The notes under the pieces are model-generated. The model saw only the letters and a program-made list of their open reading frames with translations. It had not been told where the DNA came from and ran no database searches. Below, in pieces: positions 8,272 through 17,238 of a stretch of DNA of 64,000 bases (the first letter of the stretch is position 1; every line of letters starts with the position of its first letter). This stretch comes from DRPN01 sp964599235. GTDB lineage: Bacteria; Bacteroidota; Bacteroidia; Bacteroidales; VadinHA17. The position numbers and the translations under genes are program-made. Where the stretch lies: assembly GCA_964599235.1 (NCBI GenBank), contig CAZRDX010000031.1, forward strand, positions 1 through 64,000, given 5' to 3'.

Positions 8272-8973
8272 ATGTCAAGATCTATGGAACTGGTCTTTGT
8301 GCTTTCGCATCCTTCGGTGAGTGCGAACATCGGTGCGGCGGCGCGTGCGCTCAAGACGATGGGTTTCGGTCGTTTGCGGCTGGTGGCCCCGGCCGATCAT
8401 CTGGGTACGGAGGCGCGCAAGCTGGCACACGGAGCCGCCGATGTCCTGGAACGTGCGGAGCTCTTCCCCACCACGGAGGCTGCGCTCGCCGGCATGGACA
8501 TGGTCGTCGGCACCACGGCCCGCCCCCGCAACATACGACAGGACTACCTGCCAGTCAGGGAGTTGCGGCCATTCCTGACGCACCGCCGGGAGGTGGTCCG
8601 CCGCGTGGCCCTGCTCTTCGGGAACGAATCGTCGGGATTGTCGAACGAGGAGATCGCTTTGTGTGACATCTTGTCATACATCCCCCTGGCCACCTCCTTT
8701 CCTTCGCTCAACCTGGCCCAGGCGGTGATGCTCTATGCCTATGAGCTGGCTGAGCTCCCCGCACCATCCCCCACCTCCCCACAGCGTGAGAAGTCAGCCT
8801 ACCGCGTGCTCCGGGACCGAGCCACCCGTCTGCTGCCCCTCCTGGGCATCCATCCGGCCCGGCCGGTCTACCACCGCATCTTCGAACGCCTGGCCCTGGC
8901 CGGCCCCGACGATATCCACCTCCTCCTGTCCGTCACCGACGCCGTGCTGAAAAAGCTGGAAACAAAGGAATAA
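8272..8973 (+). CDS. TrmJ-like SPOUT (TrmH family group 1) RNA 2'-O-methyltransferase
   Basis: The protein has 233 residues. The SpoU/SPOUT signature begins at the N-terminus with FVLSHPSVSANIGAAARALKTMGF and continues with the knot motifs LLFGNESSGLSNEEI and ADHL. The third motif is IPLATSFPSLNLAQAVMLYAYEL. This family methylates ribose 2'-OH in tRNA or rRNA with S-adenosylmethionine, and TrmJ modifies position 32 of tRNAs. The helical C-terminal part is also TrmJ-like. Another ATG at 8284 (MELVFVLSHPS) fits the family start equally well. The gene is monocistronic by spacing. The exact RNA target is not decidable from sequence. Confidence 0.9.
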   Translation: MSRSMELVFVLSHPSVSANIGAAARALKTMGFGRLRLVAPADHLGTEARKLAHGAADVLERAELFPTTEAALAGMDMVVGTTARPRNIRQDYLPVRELRPFLTHRREVVRRVALLFGNESSGLSNEEIALCDILSYIPLATSFPSLNLAQAVMLYAYELAELPAPSPTSPQREKSAYRVLRDRATRLLPLLGIHPARPVYHRIFERLALAGPDDIHLLLSVTDAVLKKLETKE

Positions 8974-9012
8974 CCCGCCCCTTTCCCCTTCTCTATGCCA
9001 AATCAGGTAAAT

Positions 9013-9047
9013 TTTGTTTTGTTGTTAGTGAATATTAACTACCTTTG
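9013..9047 (+). promoter_or_regulatory. Candidate promoter for the DUF2147 gene
   Basis: A perfect -7 box TACCTTTG (9040-9047) is preceded by two overlapping -33 candidates, TTTG at 9013-9016 and at 9018-9021. The second gives an 18-base spacer, just short of the typical 19-21. The implied leader is about 125 bases. The rest of 8974-9180 holds nothing else I can support. Confidence 0.5.
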
Positions 9048-9180
9048 CTGCATGATCCATTCCTTTCCTGAGCCATGGGTAACACTCACCTCTCCGGGAC
9101 AGCCGGTCTTTTTACCGGAAGGATGTGGGGACGGGCTGAAAGGAGCGGTCAGGCAAGCAGGATTCGTTCAATAAAGAATT

Positions 9181-9612
9181 ATGATCATGTCAAAGATTTT
9201 TTTCTCATTCTTTTTTTTCATTTTCTCCGTTGCTGCTTTCCCGCAGCCTGGTCTTCACGGGCAATACCGTTTGCCCAACGGTCTTGATGTGGAACTGTTC
9301 CGCACCGGCGATACGTGGTCGGGGAAGATCGTGGGTTTGAACGATTTCAACGGCGGGCAGGTGCTGGATGTGAAGAATCCCGACAAGTCCAGGCGCAACA
9401 TTCCTCTGAAGGGACTGGTGATCATCCGGGGGCTGACCTATGATCCGGAGGAGAAGATCTGGACGGGAGGTACGATGTACGCACCGGAAAAGGGTATGGA
9501 GTTCGATCTGAAGATCACCAGGAGGACACCGGAAGGCCTTGAGGTGGTAGGCTCGAAGCTTTTCCTGCGCAAGACCCTTTTCTGGAAGAGGCTGACTCCC
9601 TCCTCTTCCTGA
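9181..9612 (+). CDS. DUF2147-family secreted protein
   Basis: The protein has 143 residues, or 141 if ATG 9187 is used. A very hydrophobic phenylalanine-rich signal peptide (MSKIFFSFFFFIFSVAAF) is cleaved around AFPQ-P. The mature part has the DUF2147 layout. GQYRLPNGLDVELFR opens it, GKIVGLNDFNGGQVLDVKNPD comes in the middle, and then GLVIIRGLTYDPEEKIWTGGTMYAPEKG. The last part corresponds to the family pattern of 'area-of-new-product, fragment, GG.iydP..G..y'. DUF2147 proteins are small periplasmic or secreted beta-proteins of unknown function. It ends 12 bases before the stop of the convergent RHS-like gene. Confidence 0.85.
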   Translation: MIMSKIFFSFFFFIFSVAAFPQPGLHGQYRLPNGLDVELFRTGDTWSGKIVGLNDFNGGQVLDVKNPDKSRRNIPLKGLVIIRGLTYDPEEKIWTGGTMYAPEKGMEFDLKITRRTPEGLEVVGSKLFLRKTLFWKRLTPSSS

Positions 9613-9624
9613 GGTCAGGGACAA

Positions 9625-12600
9625 TCACTCCGCCACGTTCACCGTGAGGGTTGCCGTCGTCGTTCTGCCGTCGATGCATGAAGCCGTGCAGCGTACGAGG
9701 AAGCTTTCCGTGCCTGCGGTGAGGGTGATCTGTCCGGATTCCTTGCCTTCTCCGTCCGTCACTTCTTGCCAGGTATCGTCCGCAAGGAGACGCCAGGCCC
9801 AGCTGTAGGAAGCCTGCTCACAGCCTTCCAGTATGGCCGTGATGGTCACCTGCGTACCGGGGGTGACCCCGGGGGGTGTGGCAGTGAGGAGGAGGCTGAG
9901 CTCGTGGTCTGCGGCTCCCTCCTGCATTACGAAGATGGTCCGTGCCAGGGCACCTGCCTGCAGGATGAGAGATCCGCGGCGCAGGGTATCCGCGGGATTG
10001 GGGTCGACATGCAGGAGGAAACTGTCCTCGTTCTTTTCCCGTATGGTGAGCCACTCCTGGCGTGTGGTGACCTGCCAGGGTTCGCACCCTTGGTAGCCCG
10101 GGTCGACGGGCAGGGGGTTGGCGGTGCCGGCGGCGGCGATCCGGAGGGTATCGCGCGGGGGCAGGAAGGCCGGATCATGCACCTCCACACGGATGCTCCT
10201 GCATGGCGTGGTATTGAGCAGTCCTTCGGCCCGCACACTGTAGGTCGCCGTAGCGGCGGGAAAGATGAGGATGGTGGTGCCGGTGTCCAGGGGGTGTACG
10301 CCACAGCCATCACGGTACCAGTGCCATGAGGCGGCGGTGCCCAGATATCCTCCCGTCACCGTCAGCCGCACCGGACAGTGGCGCACTGCCGTCGCCGGCA
10401 CCGCCACCACACTGTCGGCCGCCACCGAAGGCACATAATCAGGATCATGGAAGTAGGGACGTGACGTGTCGCCATCGTATCCCCGGTAACGGTATACATA
10501 ACTCCTTACGATCCTCCCCGGCGCGTCATACCGGCAGCGCAGCCTTCCCAGCGAATCATAGGCATACCGTACGATGCTGCCGTTGGGTTCTTCGGCCCAC
10601 ACCCTGCCGAAAAGGGGATCGTAACCATACTTTCGCACCATGGCCGCCGAAGGATACTGACCCGATGGCATATAAGGTGTTCCCGCCGCTTCCAGGACGG
10701 GACGGCCCCATGCATCCCACTGCAGTGCATGGGGCGCTTCGCCCCGCCGGTGGTATTGAAGGAGATGCCCCCGGTCATCGTACCTGTCGTACCACAGATA
10801 CGTACGGTAATGTCTCCCTTCCAGTGTCTGAACCGAGTCGGGCAGGATACGCTCTCCGTGACGTCCGAAAAAGATCCTTCTGCCGGCCACGAGGAGGGTG
10901 TCGACATAACTTTCCTCGCCCATCGTCACGCCGGTCATGTGTCGTTCGAGGAGGAGATCCACCCCCGGCACGGTATCCGTCAGGTCGAAGGGCCGGAGCA
11001 CGCGGCTGCGCAGGGTCCTGCCGTCGCTGCTATGCTGCCGCACCTCCCGCCGCATGTAATGAGCGGGGTCATAAGCATAGTGTCTGACCGTATGGTAGGC
11101 GGCCCTGCCGGTGGTGTCGTACCGCCACACCTCCTCCTGCAGCGGCGGGCTCCACCCCCGCCGCATGAAGGTGACAGAATAGCGGCAGGAGTAGATGTTG
11201 TCCGGGTCGCGCTGCACCACCTTCACCCCGGGCATGCCCCGCAGGAAAAGAGTATCGTCGGGAGGAGCATACCGCACAAGACGGTGCTCCCGCAGACGAC
11301 CGTCCTCGGCATAGACGAACCGTTCCTTCTCCCGTCCTCTCAGCCAGTCGGATGAACTGCCCGGCGCAAAAGGGAAATGCAGCCGGCTCACGTCGGGATG
11401 ATCCAGCGGCGAGGTATACCACATCACCGTCCTCCCGTTGCCGGGGAGATGTTCGGTGACACAGGCATATCCCACCATGCTGCCCCGGGTGGCGGGGATC
11501 TCGGCCCGTGCCAGGGAAAAGACCTGCAACGGAAAACAGGCCCTGTCGAAGAAGGGTTGATCACCCCAATAGGCGATCTCCTCGGGCTGGTCCCAGAAAA
11601 GAGGAATCCCCGTCAGCACCCCGCTCGACCAGGGCCGCGGGAGATCATGACGAAGGTATTCGTAGGTACGCACCAGGACGGTATCCTGTTCCCCGTCCAG
11701 GTCGATCCGCCGTTTCAGGCGTACACCCCCCGCCACGGCATAGGGATGGGTACGTACCGCCTTGTCGTATTCGACACGTATGTATCCCGCTTCGCCGGGG
11801 AGGCGGGGGAGGAACCTTAGGCGGAAGGTGCCGGGCCGCAGCTGCAGGAGGCGTTCGCCTGACCAGTGGTATCCTTCCACAGGGTTCCACTCCACAGTGT
11901 CGGCGACGGGATAGACCGCTTCAAGGAGGGGGATGGTGTCGTCCGCCCCCTCCAGCCGGACAAAAGTATAGGGATATGACAGGCCTGCCGTGGAGATGAG
12001 GTTGGGGGCCACGACGCTGCGGAAGTACCAGCTCACGCGCACCAGCCTGTCGTCCTCGGCACCCAGGGTGAAGGTCCGCTCCACGGCATAGCTGCTGTCA
12101 TCGGGAAAATGCTCCATCCCGGCCGTGATGCGTTGCCGTTCATAGTCGTTGGAATAGACGCGGTAGATCCTGTCGTAGGTGCCGTGGCGGAAGAAGAGCC
12201 GACCGATCACCACCCCCACACGGTCGGAGGGACGACATGCAGCCTCGAGAAGGTAGAACCCTTTTTCCAGCCAGAGGCGATATTCCGCTTCCCTGCCGGC
12301 GGCCTCCCTCAGCAGGCGGTCGTAGGTCAGGGAGAAGACGATGCGTTCGCTGTCGTTCTCCACCTTTTTGATGACGATACGGTCGAGAGGATCGATGCTG
12401 CCGCTGTCGGCCATGCGGTAGAAGAGAGGCAGGAGACGCACCTCCTGAGCAGGGTCGATGAGGAAGGATGTCTGCATGCTCTTTCCGTCACGGGCGGCCA
12501 CCTCCCGCCGCCGTTCGCCGGCGGGCACCATGACGTAGCCCACTTTGTTGGGCTCGTATTCGAGGAGGGTGAGCCCGCCCGTTGGGTAGATGATCTTTTT

Positions 12601-14097
12601 GAGCATGCCGGCCATCACCTTCACCGTGTCGGGCCGGCGGTCGGCCCCCGGCAGCTGCCAGGCCCGCTCGGCAGCATAGGAGAGGTTGAGACGGGCTCTC
12701 ATGAACCACCGCATGTTCACCGCCCCGTCGTAGCCGGGCTGAGGGTCGAGGGCGCCGGCATCGTGGGTGTTGATCACCGTCAGGGCCGGCACGGGAGAGG
12801 CGTTCCTCCGGCCGTTGTAGTAGCCCCACAGATCTTTCGCAAAGGAGCCGCGCGGCGGCACGGGCTGCTCATCATAGAAAAAGAGATAAGGAGGCTGGCT
12901 GTTGCTGCCCGCCGTCACCTGCAGCGCATCGAGCCGCAGACGCCGGCACGGCGGCAGGTAGGTGGCCGCCGCCCCGCAGCCGGTGGTAGGAAAGAAACTG
13001 TAACGGAAACGGAAATGACGGGAAAGCGCCTCATCGGCAGGATGATGCACCACGATCTCCCGGAGCGCCAGGATGCTGCCGCCGGGATAGCTGCCCTTCT
13101 CCTCCGTGAGGAAAGAGACACGCACCTGTCCCCCGCCCCGGTCGTGGACGATCTCATGCAGGTGTTTCTCTTCGATGAGCTGCGAAGAATAACGGTAACT
13201 TTCGTCCCGGTCAGGATCATCACATCCCTGCCGCATCAGGGTCACGGGATAACGGCGTTCGATGGTCCTTCCCTGATAGGTGAAGGTGAACATATCTGCC
13301 GCATGGGGGTCTTCGATACGCACGAGGTGCCATGCCGAGTGCCAGCTCTCGCCGGGTGCGCCTCCGGGGGTGACCGTGCGTGTGCGGTCGCAGGCCTCCT
13401 CCCCGCCGCCGAAGAGGTAGACGATCCCCAGCTCGTCGGTGATACGCCAGCCGGTGATCTCGCCTGCAGCATCGCGGCGGCATTCGATCAGCAGATCGTC
13501 GGGGGTCATCAGGAAGACCTCCCCGCCGGCACCCAGGAAGAAAGTGCCGTAATGGCCGGGGAAGGCATAGCGGAAGATGTCGGGCTCCAGGTCGACCCTT
13601 CCCTGCGCCGCCGCGTGTAGCAGCAGGTATGCCTCCTCCTTGTTGCCCGGCGGCTGCCAGTGGAAGAAAGGCTCCGTAGCTTTTTCCTGCGGGGTAAGGT
13701 AGGCCGTGCCGGTGGAGAGGTAGCCTGTGGGCAGGTCGTCGGGTTGTCCCCGTACGGTGCGGGTGATCACGCCGCCGGCATGCAGGGTCCAGCCCATGCC
13801 TGTCCATCCTTCCAGAGCATCCACCTGCATCCCCGAGCTGCGGTAGGTGAGGGTGACGGCCACGCTGACACGGCTGCCGGTGAGCTCCCAAAGGGGGATC
13901 ACCACCTCGGGCTGCCCCGTGTACATCGCCGCACCCGTGTTGGCCGCAGGGGTCAGGGCCGCAGCGTCGGGCGCCGGCGGGATCAGATGGTCGAGGACGG
14001 GGACAGCCCGCTGGGCCCGCACCCCGCCCGCCAAAACGAAAAAGAACAGGACAGGAAGCAACCGGGAAAAGCTCCGGCATCGTGGGACACTTTCCAT
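9625..14097 (-). CDS. RHS-like secreted giant protein with Ig-like, BACON and PKD-like C-terminal domains
   Basis: The protein has 1490 residues with a signal peptide ending at GGVRAQ (about residue 29). Residues about 50-1080 resemble the N-terminal part of Bacteroidota RHS-type proteins (YTGQPEVVIPLWELTG, WTGMGWTLHAGGVITR). Only a few YD-type motifs follow (YDSLGRLRCRYDAPGR, RYAYDSLG, QWDAWGRP). The usual RHS core with its self-cleavage motif and variable toxin tip are missing. Instead the C-terminus has an Ig-like segment (ATYSVRAEG), a BACON domain (WQVTTRQEWLTIREKN ... TIFVMQEG) and a PKD-like domain (YSWAWRLLADDTW). It lies 13 bases downstream of a T9SS cargo gene in the same operon but lacks a recognisable T9SS C-terminal domain itself. 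A surface or matrix role is inferred. Confidence 0.85.
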   Translation of the reverse strand: MESVPRCRSFSRLLPVLFFFVLAGGVRAQRAVPVLDHLIPPAPDAAALTPAANTGAAMYTGQPEVVIPLWELTGSRVSVAVTLTYRSSGMQVDALEGWTGMGWTLHAGGVITRTVRGQPDDLPTGYLSTGTAYLTPQEKATEPFFHWQPPGNKEEAYLLLHAAAQGRVDLEPDIFRYAFPGHYGTFFLGAGGEVFLMTPDDLLIECRRDAAGEITGWRITDELGIVYLFGGGEEACDRTRTVTPGGAPGESWHSAWHLVRIEDPHAADMFTFTYQGRTIERRYPVTLMRQGCDDPDRDESYRYSSQLIEEKHLHEIVHDRGGGQVRVSFLTEEKGSYPGGSILALREIVVHHPADEALSRHFRFRYSFFPTTGCGAAATYLPPCRRLRLDALQVTAGSNSQPPYLFFYDEQPVPPRGSFAKDLWGYYNGRRNASPVPALTVINTHDAGALDPQPGYDGAVNMRWFMRARLNLSYAAERAWQLPGADRRPDTVKVMAGMLKKIIYPTGGLTLLEYEPNKVGYVMVPAGERRREVAARDGKSMQTSFLIDPAQEVRLLPLFYRMADSGSIDPLDRIVIKKVENDSERIVFSLTYDRLLREAAGREAEYRLWLEKGFYLLEAACRPSDRVGVVIGRLFFRHGTYDRIYRVYSNDYERQRITAGMEHFPDDSSYAVERTFTLGAEDDRLVRVSWYFRSVVAPNLISTAGLSYPYTFVRLEGADDTIPLLEAVYPVADTVEWNPVEGYHWSGERLLQLRPGTFRLRFLPRLPGEAGYIRVEYDKAVRTHPYAVAGGVRLKRRIDLDGEQDTVLVRTYEYLRHDLPRPWSSGVLTGIPLFWDQPEEIAYWGDQPFFDRACFPLQVFSLARAEIPATRGSMVGYACVTEHLPGNGRTVMWYTSPLDHPDVSRLHFPFAPGSSSDWLRGREKERFVYAEDGRLREHRLVRYAPPDDTLFLRGMPGVKVVQRDPDNIYSCRYSVTFMRRGWSPPLQEEVWRYDTTGRAAYHTVRHYAYDPAHYMRREVRQHSSDGRTLRSRVLRPFDLTDTVPGVDLLLERHMTGVTMGEESYVDTLLVAGRRIFFGRHGERILPDSVQTLEGRHYRTYLWYDRYDDRGHLLQYHRRGEAPHALQWDAWGRPVLEAAGTPYMPSGQYPSAAMVRKYGYDPLFGRVWAEEPNGSIVRYAYDSLGRLRCRYDAPGRIVRSYVYRYRGYDGDTSRPYFHDPDYVPSVAADSVVAVPATAVRHCPVRLTVTGGYLGTAASWHWYRDGCGVHPLDTGTTILIFPAATATYSVRAEGLLNTTPCRSIRVEVHDPAFLPPRDTLRIAAAGTANPLPVDPGYQGCEPWQVTTRQEWLTIREKNEDSFLLHVDPNPADTLRRGSLILQAGALARTIFVMQEGAADHELSLLLTATPPGVTPGTQVTITAILEGCEQASYSWAWRLLADDTWQEVTDGEGKESGQITLTAGTESFLVRCTASCIDGRTTTATLTVNVAE

Positions 14098-14110
14098 CGC
14101 CGTATCTTTT

Positions 14111-16138
14111 TTATCTTCCGGTGATCACGATCTTGCGGGTCACCACCCCGAAGCGGGAGGTCATGCGCAGGTAGTAGACGCCGTTCTGCAGTCCCCGGCC
14201 TCCCCACAGAAAGGTATGGCGTCCTTTTGTTCCTGCGGTCTCGCGGAGCACGAAGAGCTCTTTGCCGGCGGGGTCCCACAGGGTGATACGCACGCGGGTG
14301 CCGGCGGGGAGGGTGTAAAGGATGCGGGTGATGTCGCGGAAGGGGTTGGGATAAGCATTCAGGTCATAGAGACCGGTGGTCTCATTGCGTGCCACCTCGA
14401 CCGTGCGGGTGAGCTCACATCCCGCCGCATCTGTGACCGTCACCTCATAGACGCCTGCCTGTAGGGAAGTGAGGGTGGCGGTGGTATCACCCGTGTTCCA
14501 GCGGATATGCCAGGGAGGCATGCCGGACCTCACCGTCAGGCGTATCACTCCATTGTATCCTTCCGGCAGGGTCTCGTCAGTCACGTCAAGGTCGATCCGG
14601 ACACTGTCGAGGAAGACGTGTACCGTGTCGAGGGCGGTGCAGCCGTAACGGTCGGTGACGCGGATGATGTAGCGTCCCGTATCGCGTACGGTGATGCGGC
14701 GGTCGGAGATGTTGCCGGGCTGCCAGAGGTAGCTGACAAAGCCTTCGCCAGCGTCGAGGGTATCCGTGCCGTCTTCGCAGAGGGGCTGTTCAGCGGGCAG
14801 GTCGTAATGCAGCAGCGAGCAGGGGTCGAGCCAGCTGCGCACATAGAGGGCATCGCCGCCGTAGATGAGCTCCTGCCGGGGGGGATGCCAGGTGCCGGCG
14901 CTCCAGAGACGGTCGCTGCCGAGGGGGAGCAGACATGCCGGCCAGGCCGCCGGCAGCGTGACCATGGGCAGATGCCAGCGCAGACCGCCCGTATCGGCAG
15001 CGGCCAGGAAAAGGATGGGTGTGCGCCCGGGAGCTGGCAGGGCGTCTTCACCTGCCGTCAGCCTCCCCCGCCCGGAGAGGAGGAGGAAAAGTCTTCCCTT
15101 TCTGTCGAGGTGGAGATGTTCCACGCGGTCGTCGCCTTCACCGCCGACCGCCCTGACGGTGGTTCGTCCCGCTTTGACACCCAGCATCAGGGCATCCCAT
15201 CCGCCCCGGCTGTGCAGGAGGGTATCGCCGGCGCGCAGGTCGCCGGCCCAGGCGCCTCCGATGATCTCTCCCCCGCTGTTGCATGCCAGATCGTTCACTT
15301 CGAGGGCGGCGGCTTCCGCCAGACGGTCCAGGCGGCAGGAGTCATCCTCCGTCAGCCATCCCGCGAAGAGCGCCGTTCCGTGCACTTCGGGGAGGCTGCA
15401 TCCGGCACCTTCCAGGGTAAGCGTGTAGGTACCTGCCAGACGGAGCGTGTCGTCCCGCAGGCGCAGCACGTCGATCTGCTGACGTCCTTCGCCGCCCAGG
15501 ATCACTCCTTGTTTCGTGCCGTCTTCTTTCAGGTGCAGCATGAAGGCGTCACGGTCGCCGCGGGCGTGGGTACGGTGTCCGTCGTCGTCCAAGGTGCGGA
15601 ACCATCCGCCCAGCCACACATCGCCTGCGGGGAGGCGCACGGCAGCACGTACACGGCCGCGGAAGAGTCTGAACAAGGGCTCTGTCGCCAGCAGGGTGCC
15701 CGTTCTGCTGACGCGGAGCTCAAGGAGGGCCGGCACACCCGTGGGGGGATAGAAGGTCGTGCCGGCGGTAAGACCCCGGCGCACGGTGAGGTAGAGGCGG
15801 CTGCTGCCGTCGGGGAGGACCACGCCGGCCTGCAGGTCGCACCCGCCAGGGGTGACGGCCACCTGCGAAAGATCCAGCAACATGCCCGCCGTGTCGAGGG
15901 TCATCCGGAAGAGAAGGGTCATCCCCGGGCTGCGGAGGGAACGACCTGCCACCGTCAGGGAATCACGGCAGGTCCCGTACACATACATACGTCCGGTGGT
16001 GTCGGCACCGCCCACCGCCACCGTCACCATCCCGCCCGTGGCCGTGAGCGAATCCAGCGGCAGGAAACGCTGCGCCGACAGCAGCTGCGGCAGGCACAAA
16101 AAAAACCCTATCCGTAACCACAGACGTGTACGGAACAT
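14111..16138 (-). CDS. T9SS type A sorting-domain secreted protein
   Basis: The protein has 675 residues with a signal peptide (FFLCLPQLLSAQ-R). The central part is a series of beta-rich repeats resembling SBBP/delta-60-type propeller blades (GGWFRTLDDDGHRTHARGDRDAFML, GGAWAGDLRAGDTLL, GGWDALML). An SprB-like/PKD-type segment follows (YLWQPGNISDRRITVRDTGRYIIRVTD, then a second WNTGDTTATLTSLQAGVYEVTVTD). The last about 80 residues are a type A T9SS C-terminal domain: LNAYPNPF, TRILYTLP, VRITLWDPAGKE, WGGRGLQNGVYYLRM, KIVITG. The protein should be exported through the Bacteroidota type IX system and anchored to or released from the surface. It is the first gene of a two-gene operon with the RHS-like protein. 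Confidence 0.93.
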   Translation of the reverse strand: MFRTRLWLRIGFFLCLPQLLSAQRFLPLDSLTATGGMVTVAVGGADTTGRMYVYGTCRDSLTVAGRSLRSPGMTLLFRMTLDTAGMLLDLSQVAVTPGGCDLQAGVVLPDGSSRLYLTVRRGLTAGTTFYPPTGVPALLELRVSRTGTLLATEPLFRLFRGRVRAAVRLPAGDVWLGGWFRTLDDDGHRTHARGDRDAFMLHLKEDGTKQGVILGGEGRQQIDVLRLRDDTLRLAGTYTLTLEGAGCSLPEVHGTALFAGWLTEDDSCRLDRLAEAAALEVNDLACNSGGEIIGGAWAGDLRAGDTLLHSRGGWDALMLGVKAGRTTVRAVGGEGDDRVEHLHLDRKGRLFLLLSGRGRLTAGEDALPAPGRTPILFLAAADTGGLRWHLPMVTLPAAWPACLLPLGSDRLWSAGTWHPPRQELIYGGDALYVRSWLDPCSLLHYDLPAEQPLCEDGTDTLDAGEGFVSYLWQPGNISDRRITVRDTGRYIIRVTDRYGCTALDTVHVFLDSVRIDLDVTDETLPEGYNGVIRLTVRSGMPPWHIRWNTGDTTATLTSLQAGVYEVTVTDAAGCELTRTVEVARNETTGLYDLNAYPNPFRDITRILYTLPAGTRVRITLWDPAGKELFVLRETAGTKGRHTFLWGGRGLQNGVYYLRMTSRFGVVTRKIVITGR

Positions 16139-16164
16139 GACCCAAAACCTTCATGAGCAGAGGA

Positions 16165-16257
16165 AACAGGGCCGGCCTTTGCTGGCCCTTTCATTAGTAA
16201 GTGCTTCGAAGGAAGATTTTCTTACAAAAAAATATCTTCTCCCTTGCCGGCCCTGTT
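16165..16257. other. Nested inverted repeats with competing stem-loops upstream of the T9SS cargo gene
   Basis: A perfect 12-base inverted repeat (16165-16176 with 16246-16257, core GGGCCGGC) encloses a smaller one (GAAGAT 16212-16217 with ATCTTC 16234-16239). The left arm can instead pair locally (16169-16176 with 16181-16188, one G-U), a compact hairpin followed by TTTCATT on the plus strand. The hairpins lie between the 303-residue gene and the T9SS cargo gene, so they could terminate or attenuate transcription. Which strand is used cannot be told from sequence. Confidence 0.45.
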
Positions 16258-16296
16258 GCCGGGCTGTGGGGCGAGGTTCACCGGTTGTGGTGCCGT

Positions 16297-17208
16297 TCAT
16301 TCTTTTGTATGGCGCACCACGGTAAAGAGAAGATGGTTGTAAGGAAGGCGTGTGGAGGGGTCTCTTTTCAGGACGATGAGTCCTTTTCCCGGGTCGTAGC
16401 CCCAGTCGTTCCAGTCGAGGCTGTCGCGGCGGCACTGTACGGCCACGTAGCTGCCTTCGCGCAGACGGGCCACCGGCCCCGGCACCTGGCGCAGCACCAG
16501 CCCCAGGTTGAAGAACTGCACGATCTTGTTGCGGTTGCGGGTAAGGACAAGCCGCACCAGTCCTTCCCCCAGACGGGTCATCGTCTCGATGCCGGGCAAG
16601 GCGTTGTGGACCAGGTCGAGGCCTTTTTTCACCACGGGCGTATCGAGCACACGCAGGGCTTCCTCGTCCTCGTCGTTGGCCAGGTTGATGACGTTGACCT
16701 CGAAGGAGACCCCCTCAGCGGGGACGGTGAGACCGGCGAAGATCATGCTGCCGAGGACGCCGGCTCCTTCGCCTTCACGCGAGACATATTTCTGCTGGAA
16801 CTGCACCTTCAGGGGCTTACCGCGCGAGGAGGTGCCGTGTTGTGCATTGAACTGCAGGAGCACCTGATGACGGCCCCAGCCGGGGTAGTTCATGGTGAAG
16901 AGGCCGGAGAGGAGGATATCGATGCGCCGGCCTGCCAGCGTGGTGTCGGGCGTGACGTTACCGGCAAAGAGCAGGTCGCGCAGCTCCCGGCCTTTCCCCT
17001 CGCCGATGTAACCGAAAGTGTGTTCCGTGCCGCGCCAGGAGGCACGGCTGAGGCGGGGCACCTCCCCCACCTCGCCCAGCGGACGCTGTCCCATGGCAGG
17101 ATCGTCGGCCACCAGCGCCCGCAGGGCCTCACTGTTCTCGTGGTCACCGATATCATGCAGATAATCGATGGCCTCGTCGACCGTCAGGTCAGAGATCCTG
17201 GTTTTCAT
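16297..17208 (-). CDS. Unrecognised soluble protein, possibly beta-rich
   Basis: The protein has 303 residues, no signal peptide, no membrane segment and normal codon use for the neighbourhood. The N-terminal about 40 residues form a likely short helical module (ISDLTVDEAIDYLHDIGDHENSEALRAL). A long mixed region follows in which hydrophobic alternation suggests beta strands (IDILLSGLFTMNYPGWGRHQVLLQFNAQH, KVQFQQKYVSREGEG, VSFEVNVINLANDEDEEAL). The C-terminus returns to strands (EGSYVAVQCRR, GLIVLKRD, LLFTVVRH). I do not recognise a family. It is downstream of and 30 bases from an SDR gene on the same strand, so co-transcription is likely. Nothing in the sequence points to a catalytic site. 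Confidence 0.75.
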   Translation of the reverse strand: MKTRISDLTVDEAIDYLHDIGDHENSEALRALVADDPAMGQRPLGEVGEVPRLSRASWRGTEHTFGYIGEGKGRELRDLLFAGNVTPDTTLAGRRIDILLSGLFTMNYPGWGRHQVLLQFNAQHGTSSRGKPLKVQFQQKYVSREGEGAGVLGSMIFAGLTVPAEGVSFEVNVINLANDEDEEALRVLDTPVVKKGLDLVHNALPGIETMTRLGEGLVRLVLTRNRNKIVQFFNLGLVLRQVPGPVARLREGSYVAVQCRRDSLDWNDWGYDPGKGLIVLKRDPSTRLPYNHLLFTVVRHTKE

Positions 17209-17238
17209 GACACCGGTATGTTTGAGGTTACACTGTCG

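Noticed and set aside
9075..9287. 70-residue plus-strand frame upstream of the DUF2147 gene
   Set aside because: Overlaps the signal peptide of the DUF2147 protein out of frame and has no coding character.
12109..13620. 503-residue plus-strand frame inside the RHS-like gene
   Set aside because: Mirror frame of a GC-rich coding sequence; no signal, domain or ribosome site. The minus-strand protein has a signal peptide and known domains.
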